Below are positions 16,480 through 25,882 of a DNA stretch of 64,000 bases, in pieces. A program made the position numbers and the translations under genes. The notes under the pieces were generated by a model, which worked only from the letters and a program-made list of their open reading frames with translations, had not been told where the DNA came from and did no database searches. Every line of letters begins with the position of its first letter. The first letter of the stretch is position 1. The DNA is from Pseudomonas pisciculturae (GTDB lineage: Bacteria; Pseudomonadota; Gammaproteobacteria; Pseudomonadales; Pseudomonadaceae). The stretch is from assembly GCF_015461805.1 (NCBI RefSeq), contig NZ_JACVZE010000004.1, forward strand, positions 533,631 to 597,630, read 5' to 3'.

Positions 16480-18624
16480 CTAGAAACTAGCACCTTGCGC
16501 GGCTTTTTCCAGCAACAACGCCGGCGGCGTGAACCGCTCGCCATACTGCTCCGACAGGTAACGAGCACGGGCAATGAAGTCATTCAAACCGTACTGGTTG
16601 ATAAACTGCAACGCGCCGCCACTCCATGCGGCAAAGCCGATGCCGAAGATCGAGCCCACGTTGGCATCGGCCGTGGACATCAGCACGCCCTCCTCCACGC
16701 ACCGCACGGTTTCGATGGCCTGGATAAACAGCAGACGATCGCGCACATCCTGTGGCGAAATACGTTGATCAGGTCGTTCAAAACGGCTTTTCAGTTCAGG
16801 CCACAGGTGCTTTTGACCGCCAACGGGATACTCGTAAAAACCACCGCCCGCCGCCTTGCCGGTGCGCTTGTACTCGTTCACCAACAGATCGATCACCGCT
16901 GTCGCCGGATGGTTCGCCAGCGCCTTCCCTTGCGCTTGTAGATCCTTCGCCGTTTGCTGTCGGATATGACTCATGAGGCTGAGGGACACCTCGTCCGACA
17001 CCGCCAACGGGCCCACCGGCATGCCGGCCTTGCGCGCTTCGGTCTCGATCATGGCCGCCGCCACGCCTTCGCCGAGCATCGCGATGCCTTCGTTGGTGAA
17101 TGTGCCAAACACCCGCGACGTGAAGAAGCCGCGACTGTCGTTGACCACAATCGGGGTTTTCCTGATTTGCAGTACGAAGTCAAAACCTCGTGCCAGGGTT
17201 TCGTCTGACGTCTGCGCACCCTTGATGATCTCCACCAGCGGCATCTTGTCCACCGGGCTGAAGAAATGCAGCCCAATAAATTTGGTGGCATCCGGCACTG
17301 CCTTGGCCAGCCCGCTGATGGGCAGGGTTGAGGTGTTGGACGCGATCACCGCATCGGCGCCGACCACGAGATGTGCTGCGGCCGACACCTTGGCCTTGAG
17401 CTCGCGGTCTTCAAACACGGCTTCGATGATCAGGTCGCAACCGGCCAGGTCGGCGTCGGACGCCGTAGGGTGAATCCGCGCCAGGATGGTTTCCCGCTGT
17501 TCGGCGGCCAATTGCCCCCGGCTGACCTTTTTCTCCAGCAGCGTCATCGAATGGGCCTTGCCCTTCTCGGCGGCCGCCAGATTGATGTCCTTGAGCACCA
17601 CTTCGATACCCGCAAAGGCGCTGACGTAGGCGATCCCCGCCCCCATCATGCCGGCGCCCAGCACGCCGACCTTGCGGGTGAAATAGGGCGCGAAGCCCTG
17701 CGGGCGCGAGCTGCCGGCGTTGATTTCATTGAGCTGGAACCAGAAGGTGCCGATCATGTTTTTCGCCACCTGCCCCGTCACCAACTCAGTGAAGTATCGG
17801 GTCTCGATCAGGTGCGCCGTGTCGAAATCCACCTGGGCGCCTTCGACGGCCGCGCAGAGGATTTTTTCCGGGGCGGGGAAACAGCCATTGGTTTTGCTAC
17901 GCAAGATCGACGGAGCGATGGCGAGCATCTGCGCGACTTTCGGGCTGGAAGGCGTACCGCCAGGGATCGAATAACCCTTGTTGTCCCAAGGCTGCCTGGC
18001 CTCGGGATTGGCCAGAATCCAGGCACGGGATTTAGCCAGCAGCTCATCGCGGTTGGTCGCCAACGCGTCGATCAGCCCGGCCTGCAACGCCTGTTGAGGG
18101 CGGATTTTTTTGCCTTCCAGCAAGTACGGCAACGCCTTTTCCAGCCCCAGCAGACGCACCATGCGCACCACCCCGCCGCCACCCGGCAGCAGGCCCAGGG
18201 TCACTTCCGGCAGGCCGAGCTGCACTGCGGTATCGCCCAGCGCCACCCGATAATGACAGGCCAGGCAAATCTCCCAGCCGCCGCCCAAGGCCGCGCCGTT
18301 GATGGCGGCCACCACGGGTTTGCCGAGGGTTTCCAGGCGACGCAACTGCGCCTTCAATACCAGAACGCTGTCGTAGAAAGCCTTGGCATGGGCCTGGTCG
18401 ACCTTGATCAGCTCATTGAGGTCGCCGCCGGCGAAAAACGTCTTTTTAGCCGAGGTGATCACCACACCGGTAATGCTGTCCCTCTCCGCCTCCAGGCGCG
18501 CAACCGTGGCGGCCATGGCTTCGCGGTAAACGCCGTTCATGGTATTGGCGCTCTGGCCGGGCATGTCGAGGGTCAGCACGACGATCTGGTCCTGGCCTTT
18601 TTCGTAACGAATGGCTTGGGTCAT
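16480..18624 (-). CDS. Bifunctional enoyl-CoA hydratase / 3-hydroxyacyl-CoA dehydrogenase (FadB/FadJ-like)
   Basis: A 714-residue beta-oxidation enzyme that hydrates trans-2-enoyl-CoA and oxidises the L-3-hydroxyacyl-CoA product with NAD. The N-terminal crotonase domain has both catalytic glutamates (GGGWEICLA and LPEVTLGLLPGGGG). The dehydrogenase begins at VGVLGAGMMGAGIAYVSA near residue 318, with GLHFFSPVDKMPLVEI further on. The thiolase gene is directly upstream with 16 bases between them, forming an operon like P. aeruginosa PA1736-PA1737. It is a second system besides the usual fadBA operon, which is not in this window. Confidence 0.92.
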   Translation of the reverse strand: MTQAIRYEKGQDQIVVLTLDMPGQSANTMNGVYREAMAATVARLEAERDSITGVVITSAKKTFFAGGDLNELIKVDQAHAKAFYDSVLVLKAQLRRLETLGKPVVAAINGAALGGGWEICLACHYRVALGDTAVQLGLPEVTLGLLPGGGGVVRMVRLLGLEKALPYLLEGKKIRPQQALQAGLIDALATNRDELLAKSRAWILANPEARQPWDNKGYSIPGGTPSSPKVAQMLAIAPSILRSKTNGCFPAPEKILCAAVEGAQVDFDTAHLIETRYFTELVTGQVAKNMIGTFWFQLNEINAGSSRPQGFAPYFTRKVGVLGAGMMGAGIAYVSAFAGIEVVLKDINLAAAEKGKAHSMTLLEKKVSRGQLAAEQRETILARIHPTASDADLAGCDLIIEAVFEDRELKAKVSAAAHLVVGADAVIASNTSTLPISGLAKAVPDATKFIGLHFFSPVDKMPLVEIIKGAQTSDETLARGFDFVLQIRKTPIVVNDSRGFFTSRVFGTFTNEGIAMLGEGVAAAMIETEARKAGMPVGPLAVSDEVSLSLMSHIRQQTAKDLQAQGKALANHPATAVIDLLVNEYKRTGKAAGGGFYEYPVGGQKHLWPELKSRFERPDQRISPQDVRDRLLFIQAIETVRCVEEGVLMSTADANVGSIFGIGFAAWSGGALQFINQYGLNDFIARARYLSEQYGERFTPPALLLEKAAQGASF

Positions 18625-18640
18625 GACAAATTCCTTGGGC

Positions 18641-19846
18641 TCAGAGGCGTTCAATAATCGTGGCGATACCCATCCCACCGCCCACACATAGGGTGGCCAG
18701 GCCGTAGCGCTGCTGACGCGCCTCCAGCTCATCGAGCAGGGTGCCGAGGATGGCGCAGCCGGTAGCGCCCAACGGGTGGCCCATGGCGATGGAACCGCCG
18801 TTGACGTTGACCCGGCCGGCGTCGATGCCCATGTCCTTGATGAATTTAAGGACTACAGAAGCAAACGCTTCGTTGACTTCAAACAGGTCGATGTCCTCCA
18901 CCCGCAGGCCGGCCTTGACCAGGGCCTTGCGCGTCGCCGGCCCGGGGCCGGTGAGCATGATGGTGGGGTCGGTGCTGGTCACCGCCGTGGCCACAATGCG
19001 CGCCCGCGGTTGCAGGCCCAATTCGCGGCCCTTGGCCTCTGAGCCGATCAACATCAGCGCCGCACCGTCGACAATCCCGGAACTGTTGCCTGGCGTGTGC
19101 ACATGGTGGATGCGCTCCACATAGCTATACACCCGCAACGCGGTCGCATCGAAGCCCATTTGCCCCATCATTTCAAAGCTGGGCTTGAGCTTACCCAGGC
19201 CTTCCAGCGTGGAATCACCGCGAATAAATTCGTCGTGGTCGAGCAGCACAATACCGTTCTGGTCCTGCACCGCGATCAGCGATTTGTTGAAGGAACCGTC
19301 GTCACGGGCCCTGGCTGCTTTCTGCTGGGACTGTAGGGCGAACCTGTCTACGTCCTCACGGGTGAAGCCTTCGAGCGTGGCGATCAGGTCTGCACCGATG
19401 CCCTGGGGCGTGAAGTGGCTGTGCAGGTTGGTTTGCGGGTCGAGTACCCAGGCGCCGCCGTCGCTGCCCATGGGCACGCGGGACATGGACTCGACGCCAC
19501 CCACCACCACCAGGTCTTCAAAACCGGAACGCACTTTCATCGCGCCGAGGTTGACGGCCTCCAGGCCTGAGGCGCAGAAGCGGTTGACCTGCACGCCGGC
19601 GACGCTGACGTCCCAGTCCGCCACGAGCGCTGCGGTCTTGGCGATATCGGCGCCCTGGTCGCCCACGGGGGTGACGCAGCCAAGCACGATGTCATCCACT
19701 TGCTGGGTGTCGAGGTCGCTGCGCCTGGCCAGCGCGGTAAGCAGCCCGGCCACCAGGTTTACCGGCTTGACGCTGTGCAAGGCGCCGTCGGCTTTGCCTT
19801 TGCCGCGGGGCGTGCGTATCGCATCAAAGATCAACGCTTGGGTCAT
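18641..19846 (-). CDS. Acetyl-CoA C-acyltransferase (thiolase, FadA-like)
   Basis: Cleaves 3-ketoacyl-CoA with CoA to acetyl-CoA and a shortened acyl-CoA, the last beta-oxidation step. At 401 residues it has full thiolase length. The active-site cysteine lies in [13 protein letters not shown] (about residue 90), the histidine in [14 protein letters not shown], and the second cysteine in CVGGGMGIA. It is the first gene of an operon with the FadB-like enzyme. The reverse, biosynthetic direction is possible but less likely in this setting. Confidence 0.93.
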   Translation of the reverse strand: MTQALIFDAIRTPRGKGKADGALHSVKPVNLVAGLLTALARRSDLDTQQVDDIVLGCVTPVGDQGADIAKTAALVADWDVSVAGVQVNRFCASGLEAVNLGAMKVRSGFEDLVVVGGVESMSRVPMGSDGGAWVLDPQTNLHSHFTPQGIGADLIATLEGFTREDVDRFALQSQQKAARARDDGSFNKSLIAVQDQNGIVLLDHDEFIRGDSTLEGLGKLKPSFEMMGQMGFDATALRVYSYVERIHHVHTPGNSSGIVDGAALMLIGSEAKGRELGLQPRARIVATAVTSTDPTIMLTGPGPATRKALVKAGLRVEDIDLFEVNEAFASVVLKFIKDMGIDAGRVNVNGGSIAMGHPLGATGCAILGTLLDELEARQQRYGLATLCVGGGMGIATIIERL

Positions 19847-20236
19847 GATGTCCTCGAACCGCTGTGGGTGTGTGCCCTTACCTTAGGCCCGATTGACACG
19901 GTTTCAATGACGGATACGCTCATTGCTTTTGACCCCCTCGCTCGGACGAACGGTAGGCACTCGATGGCGCTGACGGATTAATCGTTTTAGCTGTCTAGCC
20001 AAGGGGCTGGCGCCAAGATGGCGTTAGGCCTCATGCCTTTTTTAGCGCGAATATTGATTAGCTGATATGAAATGGATCTAAGCCACGAAGAACGAGGGCT
20101 CTAAGGTTGAATCAGTAGGAAGTTGCTGCCGGGTTTTGCTGGAGCAACCGTAAGAAAAGTGTCACGTCACATCGCGATACTGAAATTGACCGGCACGCAT
20201 TTGACGCTCAGGAATAACAACAAAAGGCAGTCAGCC
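19847..20236. other. Intergenic region between thiolase and the small membrane peptide gene
   Basis: Promoter region of the minus-strand thiolase operon. AGGC-CTCAT-GCCT followed by a T run near 20030 could be a weak terminator. No gene is supported. Confidence 0.4.
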
Positions 20237-20332
20237 ATGTTCAAGCATACGAAAGTTCGTCAGGCGGGACTTATTCTCTTCGCCACCACACTGATTCTGA
20301 TCTTACCCAACTTAACCAAGGTTATTGGGTGA
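20237..20332 (+). CDS. Putative 31-residue membrane peptide
   Basis: An ATG with AAAAGG upstream encodes MFKHTKVRQAGLILF followed by a hydrophobic stretch to LPNLTKVIG. The basic N-terminus and single hydrophobic helix are typical of small membrane proteins. It lies between a promoter region and the cytochrome gene. Conservation was not tested, so it may be chance. Confidence 0.42.
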   Translation: MFKHTKVRQAGLILFATTLILILPNLTKVIG

Positions 20333-20504
20333 CCCCTCAACCCTCACATTCCGTGCTCTCACAGCATCAGGACTGCAGCTTTTGGCAGCACCTGCCGGGA
20401 CATTGCGCATAGCGGTCCTGCAGGGGCTGTCTTTTTGCGCGTGCTTTTTGCGCGTAGTTTTGCGGTATCGTGACCCCATCGCCATTTTGCATCGGGCTGT
20501 CTTC

Positions 20505-21311
20505 TTGAAATCGATCCCCGCCCTGCTCGCGCTACTGATCACCCTGCCGGTTTGTGCGGCGCCACTCACCGTCGAACTGGACCATGTCCGCAAGACCTGG
20601 CAGACCGCCGAGTTGCTCGCGCATCCGGATGCGCAAACCGTGCAGATCGTTGATGACGTCTCCTACAAGCGCACCATGACCTATCGCGCAGTGCCACTGG
20701 CCACCCTCCTACCGGGCCTTGCCCCAGAGAGCCACCTGCAAGCCGTTGCCCTGGATGGGTTCGCCGCCGAACTCACGGCCGCTCCCTTGCTGCAAAAAAC
20801 CGGCGCCCGCGCCTGGCTGGCGGTGGAAGACCCGGCGCACCCGTGGCCAGCGCTGGCCGAGGGCAAAGCGAGTGCCGGGCCGTTTTACCTGGTGTGGACC
20901 AACCCGCAAGCCGGGCCGATCAGCCCGGAGCAGTGGCCCTTCCAGATGTCCGGGATCAAGCAGTTAAAGACGGTGGCCGAGCGTTTTCCGGCACTGTTGC
21001 CCGACTCGAAACTGGCGGCGAATGACCCGATCAACCAAGGCTTTGCGCTGTTTCAGAAGAACTGCCTGGCGTGCCATCGCCTTAATGGTGCGGGGGATGC
21101 ACAGGTGGGGCCGGACTTGAATATTCCTTATAACCCCACCGAGTATTTCGGCGGGGATTTCCTCAAGCGTTATATCCGCGATCCGCAGAGTTTGCGGCAT
21201 TGGCCACAGGCGAAGATGCCGGCGTTTGAGGCCAGCGTTTTACCGGACAATGAGCTGGATATGTTGGTGGGGTATTTGAAGCATATGGCCGGGCGTAAAC
21301 CACAACCCTGA
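20505..21311 (+). CDS. Periplasmic c-type cytochrome with N-terminal extra domain
   Basis: A 268-residue exported protein. A TTG start gives a textbook signal peptide (KSIPALLALLITLPVCAA); longer readings from 20325 place this peptide inside the protein and are rejected. After an N-terminal domain of about 150 residues, which resembles the molybdopterin-oxidoreductase-like fold, a cytochrome c domain holds CLACH (heme-binding CxxCH, about residue 187) and a distal methionine in AKMPAFEAS. An electron-transfer role is likely. The start codon is the least certain part. Confidence 0.8.
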   Translation: MKSIPALLALLITLPVCAAPLTVELDHVRKTWQTAELLAHPDAQTVQIVDDVSYKRTMTYRAVPLATLLPGLAPESHLQAVALDGFAAELTAAPLLQKTGARAWLAVEDPAHPWPALAEGKASAGPFYLVWTNPQAGPISPEQWPFQMSGIKQLKTVAERFPALLPDSKLAANDPINQGFALFQKNCLACHRLNGAGDAQVGPDLNIPYNPTEYFGGDFLKRYIRDPQSLRHWPQAKMPAFEASVLPDNELDMLVGYLKHMAGRKPQP

Positions 21312-21328
21312 GGTGTGCGCAGATCTAA

Positions 21329-21417
21329 TGTGGGAGGGGGCTTGCTCCCGATAGCGGAGTATCAGCTTGCAAACCTGTATCTGACACACCGCTATCGGGA
21401 GCAAGCCCCCTCCCACA
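21329..21417. repeat. REP doublet, CTCCCGAT subtype
   Basis: Arms TGTGGGAGGGGGCTTGCTCC and GAGCAAGCCCCCTCCCACA are inverted around a 45-base spacer. Confidence 0.9.
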
Positions 21418-21422
21418 TTAGC

Positions 21423-22226
21423 TTATTGCTGCTGCACGGAAATAACCGGCGTCGGCGCCACAAACACCTTGGCATGCATCTGCTCATGCCCGCCGCCACG
21501 GCGCATGCCCCGCACCGGGCAGGCATCCAGATAATCCAAACCCACCGCCAGTTTCAAATGCCGCTCCGGGCGTGCCAGTTGGTTGGTGACATCAAAGCTG
21601 TACCAGGCGCCGTCCAGCCAAGCTTCGGCCCACGCATGGCTGGCCAGGTGCTCGCTGTCTTCGCTGTACAGATAACCCGACACATACCGCGCCGCAACCC
21701 CCAGGCTGCGGGCGCAGGCCAGGAACGCGTGGGTGTGGTCCTGGCACACGCCCGCCCCCCCGGCGAAGGCCTCAATGGCGCTGGTATCGACTTCGGTAGC
21801 GCCGGGGGTGTAGACCATCGCTTGGTTAAGCGCGTGCATCAGGTCGATCAAGGCCGTACGGTCGCGACGTTGATGGCAGTGCTCCAGGGCAAACCGACGC
21901 AGGGCCTCGTCGGGCTCGGTCAGGCGCGTACTGCGCAAAAACGGGAAGGCCGACTGAGTCTCATGTTCGGCCTCGCGCAGCTCATCGATATCCACCTGGC
22001 CGCGGGCGCCAATGATGATGGCGTCGTGGGGTTCGTCCATGGTCAGCACATGCAGGATGTTGCCGAACGGGTCCACCTGCGCGCGTACCGGGCGAGGCAG
22101 GTCAAGCTGCCAACTGAGTACATGCTGACGCTCGCTGTCGTGGGGCGTGAGGCGCAGGTACTGAATGCTGGCGCGCACCTGGTCGTCGTAGTGGTAGGTG
22201 GTTTCGTGGCTGATGGAGAGTCTCAT
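21423..22226 (-). CDS. Transglutaminase-like cysteine protease family protein
   Basis: A 267-residue protein with an N-terminal beta domain (MRLSISHETTYHYD) and a transglutaminase core. The Cys-His-Asp triad is present in GVCQDHTH, ASHAWAEAWL and SFDVTN. It overlaps by four bases the alpha-E gene upstream and ends a three-gene operon (ATP-grasp, alpha-E, transglutaminase) proposed to make and cut peptide-like conjugates. Confidence 0.9.
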   Translation of the reverse strand: MRLSISHETTYHYDDQVRASIQYLRLTPHDSERQHVLSWQLDLPRPVRAQVDPFGNILHVLTMDEPHDAIIIGARGQVDIDELREAEHETQSAFPFLRSTRLTEPDEALRRFALEHCHQRRDRTALIDLMHALNQAMVYTPGATEVDTSAIEAFAGGAGVCQDHTHAFLACARSLGVAARYVSGYLYSEDSEHLASHAWAEAWLDGAWYSFDVTNQLARPERHLKLAVGLDYLDACPVRGMRRGGGHEQMHAKVFVAPTPVISVQQQ

Positions 22227-23173
22227 GCGGCCTCCAGGTAGGAACTGTAGATGGCGTCGCCCAACTGGCGCACCAAGGGGATAAAGTCGGTCAGCCAGGC
22301 GTGCAGGCCTTCCTCGAGAATTTCATCGATCGCGGTAAAGCGCAGGCGCGCATCCATCTCGGCGGCCAGGCGCTGGGCCGGCCGGCCGTTTAGGCCAGGC
22401 AGGCTAGAGAGAATCTGATCGATTTCTTCACTGCAGGCCCGCAGCGAGCGCGGCACATCGGCGCGCAGCAGCAGCAACTCGGCGACTTGCCGGGCGCCGG
22501 GCGCATCGCGATAAATCTCGGTGTAGGCCTCGAACGACGACAGCGCACGCAACAAGGCGCTCCACTGATAGTAGGCGTGGGCCGTGCCATCGGTGACGGC
22601 TTCGGCACGGTCGCCGGCCATTTCGTAGCGGGCGTCCAACAACCGCAGGGTGTTATCGGCGCGCTCGATAAAGGTGCCCAGGCGAATAAACCGAAACGCA
22701 TCGTTGCGCATGATGGTGCCGTAGGTGGCGCCGCGAAACAGATGGGAGCGCTCCTTGACCCACTCACAGAACCGGCTCATGCCGTAACGGCTAAGGCCCT
22801 GCTGGGCGATATCGCGAATATCCAGCCAGGTGGCGTTGATGTTTTCCCACATGTCGGCGGTAATCCGCCCACGCACCGCATGGGCACTGGCCCGCGCCGC
22901 ACCGAGGCAGCTGTAGATACTGGCCGGGTTGGCTGCGTCCAGGGCAAAAAAGTGCAGCAAGCGTTCGGCGTGCAATTCGCCATGGCGTTCGAGGTAATCA
23001 TCCAGGGTGCCGGTGATCAACAGCGGCATGGCCAGTTCGTGCAGGCCATCGCCACGCCCGTCCTGGGGCATCAACGACAGCGAATAACTGACATCGAGCA
23101 TACGCGCGAGGTTTTCTGCGCGTTCCAGGTAGCGCGACATCCAGTACAAATCCGAGGCAGTTCTACTCAACAT
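22223..23173 (-). CDS. Alpha-E domain protein
   Basis: A 316-residue, mostly helical protein of the alpha-E family (MLSRTASDLYWMSRYLERAENLARML). These proteins occur almost always with circularly permuted ATP-grasp ligases and transglutaminases. The biochemical role is unknown. The start follows the ATP-grasp stop by five bases and its end overlaps the transglutaminase start, so the three are translationally coupled. Confidence 0.9.
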   Translation of the reverse strand: MLSRTASDLYWMSRYLERAENLARMLDVSYSLSLMPQDGRGDGLHELAMPLLITGTLDDYLERHGELHAERLLHFFALDAANPASIYSCLGAARASAHAVRGRITADMWENINATWLDIRDIAQQGLSRYGMSRFCEWVKERSHLFRGATYGTIMRNDAFRFIRLGTFIERADNTLRLLDARYEMAGDRAEAVTDGTAHAYYQWSALLRALSSFEAYTEIYRDAPGARQVAELLLLRADVPRSLRACSEEIDQILSSLPGLNGRPAQRLAAEMDARLRFTAIDEILEEGLHAWLTDFIPLVRQLGDAIYSSYLEAA

Positions 23174-23178
23174 GGCAT

Positions 23179-24588
23179 TCAGTCCTCTACCACCCAGGTG
23201 TCTTTGGTGCCGCCGCCCTGGGACGAGTTGACCACCAACGAGCCCTCGCGCAGCGCCACACGGGTCAAACCGCCAGGCACCACGCGGGTTTCCTTGCCGG
23301 ACAACACGAACGGGCGCAGGTCGATATGGCGCGGTGCGATGCCGTTTTCGACAAAGGTCGGGCAGGTGGACAAACACAGGGTCGGCTGGGCGATATACGC
23401 GTGGGGCTTGGCCTTGATACGGGCACGGAAGGCTTCGATTTCTGCCACCGTGGACGCCGGGCCCACGAGCATGCCGTAGCCGCCGGAGCCTTGGGTCTCC
23501 TTCACCACCAGGTCCGGCAGGTTGGCCAGTACGTGGGACAGTTCGTCAGGCTTGCGGCACTGGAAGGTGGGAACGTTCTTCAGAATCGGCTCCTCATCCA
23601 GGTAAAAACGGATCATCTCGGTGACGAATGGGTACACCGACTTGTCATCCGCTACCCCCGTGCCGATGGCGTTGGCCAACACCACGTTGCCGCAGCGATA
23701 GGCGGCGAGCAGGCCGGGCACGCCGAGCATGGAGTCTGGGTTGAAGGCCAGCGGGTCGAGGAACGCATCGTCGAGGCGGCGGTAGATCACGTCCACAGCC
23801 TTGGGGCCGTCGGTGGTACGCATGAACACGCGGTCGTCGCGCACGAACAGGTCGGCGCCTTCCACCAACTCCACGCCCATTTCCCGGGCGAGGAAGGCAT
23901 GTTCAAAGAACGCGCTGTTGAAGCGGCCAGGGGTCAGCACCACCACGCTGGGGTTATCCAAAGGGCTGGAGCTTTTGAGGGTATCGAGCAGCAGGTTGGG
24001 GTAGTGGTCGATCGGTGCGATGCGCTGGGCGGCGAACAGTTCGGGGAACAAGCGCATCATCATCTTGCGGTCTTCGAGCATGTAGCTCACGCCGCTCGGC
24101 GTACGAAGATTGTCTTCCAGCACGTAGTAGGTGCCATCGCCATCGCGTACGAGGTCGACGCCGGAGACGTGGGAATACAGGTCGCGATGCAAATTCAGGC
24201 CCTGCATCGCCAACTGGTATTGCTCGTTGGCCAGCACCTGCTCGGCGGGAATGATCCCGGCCTTGATGATGCGCTGTTCGTGATACAGGTCGGCGAGAAA
24301 CATGTTCAGTGCCTTGACCCGTTGAATGCAGCCTCGTTCGACAACCCGCCACTCGCTGGCCGGAATGCTGCGCGGGATGGTGTCGAAGGGAATCAACCGC
24401 TCGGTGCCCTGCTCGTCGCCGTACAGGGTGAACGTGATTCCGGCGCGGTGAAACAGCAAATCGGCTTCACGCCGACGCTGAGCCAGCAGTTCAGGCGGGG
24501 TTTCGGCCAACCAGCGGGCGAACTCGCGGTAATGGGGGCGGACCTGCCCTGCCCCATCGTACATTTCGTCGTAATAAGTGCGGATCAT
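23179..24588 (-). CDS. Circularly permuted ATP-grasp protein
   Basis: A 469-residue predicted ligase that would join a carboxylate to an amine with ATP. The MYDGAGQVRPHY start, YYVLEDNLRTPSGVSYMLE, DDKSVYPFV and VVKETQGSGGYGMLVG stretches are typical of the family. It is the first gene of the trio. No substrate is known. Confidence 0.9.
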   Translation of the reverse strand: MIRTYYDEMYDGAGQVRPHYREFARWLAETPPELLAQRRREADLLFHRAGITFTLYGDEQGTERLIPFDTIPRSIPASEWRVVERGCIQRVKALNMFLADLYHEQRIIKAGIIPAEQVLANEQYQLAMQGLNLHRDLYSHVSGVDLVRDGDGTYYVLEDNLRTPSGVSYMLEDRKMMMRLFPELFAAQRIAPIDHYPNLLLDTLKSSSPLDNPSVVVLTPGRFNSAFFEHAFLAREMGVELVEGADLFVRDDRVFMRTTDGPKAVDVIYRRLDDAFLDPLAFNPDSMLGVPGLLAAYRCGNVVLANAIGTGVADDKSVYPFVTEMIRFYLDEEPILKNVPTFQCRKPDELSHVLANLPDLVVKETQGSGGYGMLVGPASTVAEIEAFRARIKAKPHAYIAQPTLCLSTCPTFVENGIAPRHIDLRPFVLSGKETRVVPGGLTRVALREGSLVVNSSQGGGTKDTWVVED

Positions 24589-24769
24589 GCCGAACTCCTT
24601 GTCACCCGGGCGCTAGAACCATCGCAAGGCCCGTGCCAGCGGCATAAACACTTAAAAATCAGTGAGTTAAATAACCACGGAAAACCAATCGCACCGTCCT
24701 GGTGCGCAGAATGCCCGCTGTCCTGTCGCACGCTTCATCGTAAAGCGGGCTTTGACTATCAACAGCATA

Positions 24770-24888
24770 GCCAGAGTTGATTTCACTGCCCGGCCGAGCC
24801 TGCGGATAATCGCGCTCATCGGCTGAACTGCTCCTTCAGCGCAATGCTCTTCCCTTTAGGCCACCCTCGTCGGGTGGCTTTTTTTTGG
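24770..24888 (+). ncRNA. Candidate small RNA ending at the orphan terminator
   Basis: Inferred only from a terminator that has no plus-strand gene within several kilobases. The 5' end is not defined; a TTGACT hexamer at 24752 could be a -35 box, but no good -10 was found. Confidence 0.25.
24859..24886 (+). terminator. Orphan Rho-independent terminator
   Basis: GCCACCC and GGGTGGC pair around a TCGT loop, followed by eight T on the plus strand only. Confidence 0.82.
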
Positions 24889-24986
24889 TGCTAAAAAATA
24901 GCGCGCAAGTTCAGAATATTTTTCCCACAGCACAAACAAAATCGGCCGACCCAAAGGTCAGCCGATACGCTGTGGTTCTCATACGG

Positions 24987-25328
24987 CTACATGGGTAAAC
25001 CACGCACCTCCTGCTTGACGCCCCAACCTTCGATGATCCCGCCCAGCGGCTCGACCACCGCCCCAAAGTCTTGCTCGAAGTCTCCTATGCCGTCGTAGGT
25101 GGCGAACATGATTTTGCTCAGTTCCAGGTACCAGGCGCCATCGTCGCGCGCGCTGACCTGGGCGTTCAGGGATTCCCCACGAAACTCACCCGCAGCCCTA
25201 CGCGCCCGCTCCTCATCCGGGAAAATGGCGTAGAACTCAATGGGGTGGAAACGTGAGAAGTCGAAACCGCCTTCTTTCATGCGGCGCAGTACATTGGTGC
25301 TGATGTCTTCTTGATAGGCTGTGCTCAT
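24987..25328 (-). CDS. rraB: RraB-family ribonuclease E inhibitor protein
   Basis: A 113-residue acidic cytosolic protein. RraB binds RNase E and alters its RNA cleavage in E. coli. The motif FHPIEFYAIFPDEERARRAA and the C-terminal YDGIGDFEQDFGAVVEPLGG are typical of the family. The start is at the ATG with GAGGAG upstream; a longer reading to 25445 has none. Activity in pseudomonads is inferred. Confidence 0.8.
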   Translation of the reverse strand: MSTAYQEDISTNVLRRMKEGGFDFSRFHPIEFYAIFPDEERARRAAGEFRGESLNAQVSARDDGAWYLELSKIMFATYDGIGDFEQDFGAVVEPLGGIIEGWGVKQEVRGLPM

Positions 25329-25542
25329 GAAAAGTGCTCCTCTAACCGATGGATAGACTTTCCGTGCGTCCCGGACCCCGCGCTGTAACAGCGCGGGAAC
25401 TGCGGCGAGCAATTCACCGCCGGGAGACAAGCATGTAGCTGACAAGACCAGACCTTAGCGATTCATTCGCTGATCTCGATTGCAGAGTAGCGCGAAGCTT
25501 TCACCTCCACCAGAGGCGCTTTTACAGGCTGACAGAGAATGT

Positions 25543-25779
25543 TCAAACGGCAGGCGAGATGTCGAGGATTTGAATACTGTTTTGGTCTTTGAGGATCTTG
25601 ACCGTAGGCTCGGGCTTGCGGCCCTCAAGGTCATTGAGGTCGAGTTCGGCGGCAACAGGCACCAGTTTGTTGCGGATCATATGCGCAGCGTCTTCGAGGC
25701 TGGGCTTTTGATCGCAGGTCACCTGTTCCACGGCTTTTTCGCCATGATCATCAACGAAGGTAATTTGCCACGTTTGCAT
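25543..25779 (-). CDS. Hypothetical protein (78 aa)
   Basis: MQTWQITFVDDHGEKAVEQV opens a small acidic protein with no signal peptide, membrane segment or recognised motif. An upstream GAGGCACC could serve as ribosome-binding site. The codon usage fits the genome and the gene stands alone, so it is probably expressed but cannot be assigned. Confidence 0.65.
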   Translation of the reverse strand: MQTWQITFVDDHGEKAVEQVTCDQKPSLEDAAHMIRNKLVPVAAELDLNDLEGRKPEPTVKILKDQNSIQILDISPAV

Positions 25780-25882
25780 CGGTGCCTCCTCGATAAAACC
25801 CGTGTGTGGGCTTACCTCTATCTGGACCTTGAGGGTTCGCGAAACGTTCCACTCAAGGCCTGAGGCACCTGATCAGTTGCAC

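Larger units (their letters stand above)
24589..24986. other. Intergenic region with an orphan plus-strand terminator
   Basis: About 400 bases between two minus-strand genes. The left part carries the ATP-grasp promoter region. The right part ends in a strong terminator for plus-strand transcription although no plus-strand gene is near, so a small RNA is possible. Confidence 0.5.

Noticed and set aside
17371..18657. 428-codon open frame opposite the FadB-like gene
   Set aside because: Antisense to a full-length bifunctional enzyme with intact motifs; no ribosome-binding site.
22487..24780. Large plus-strand frames opposite the alpha-E and ATP-grasp genes
   Set aside because: They are antisense shadows of two overlapping, clearly coupled genes.
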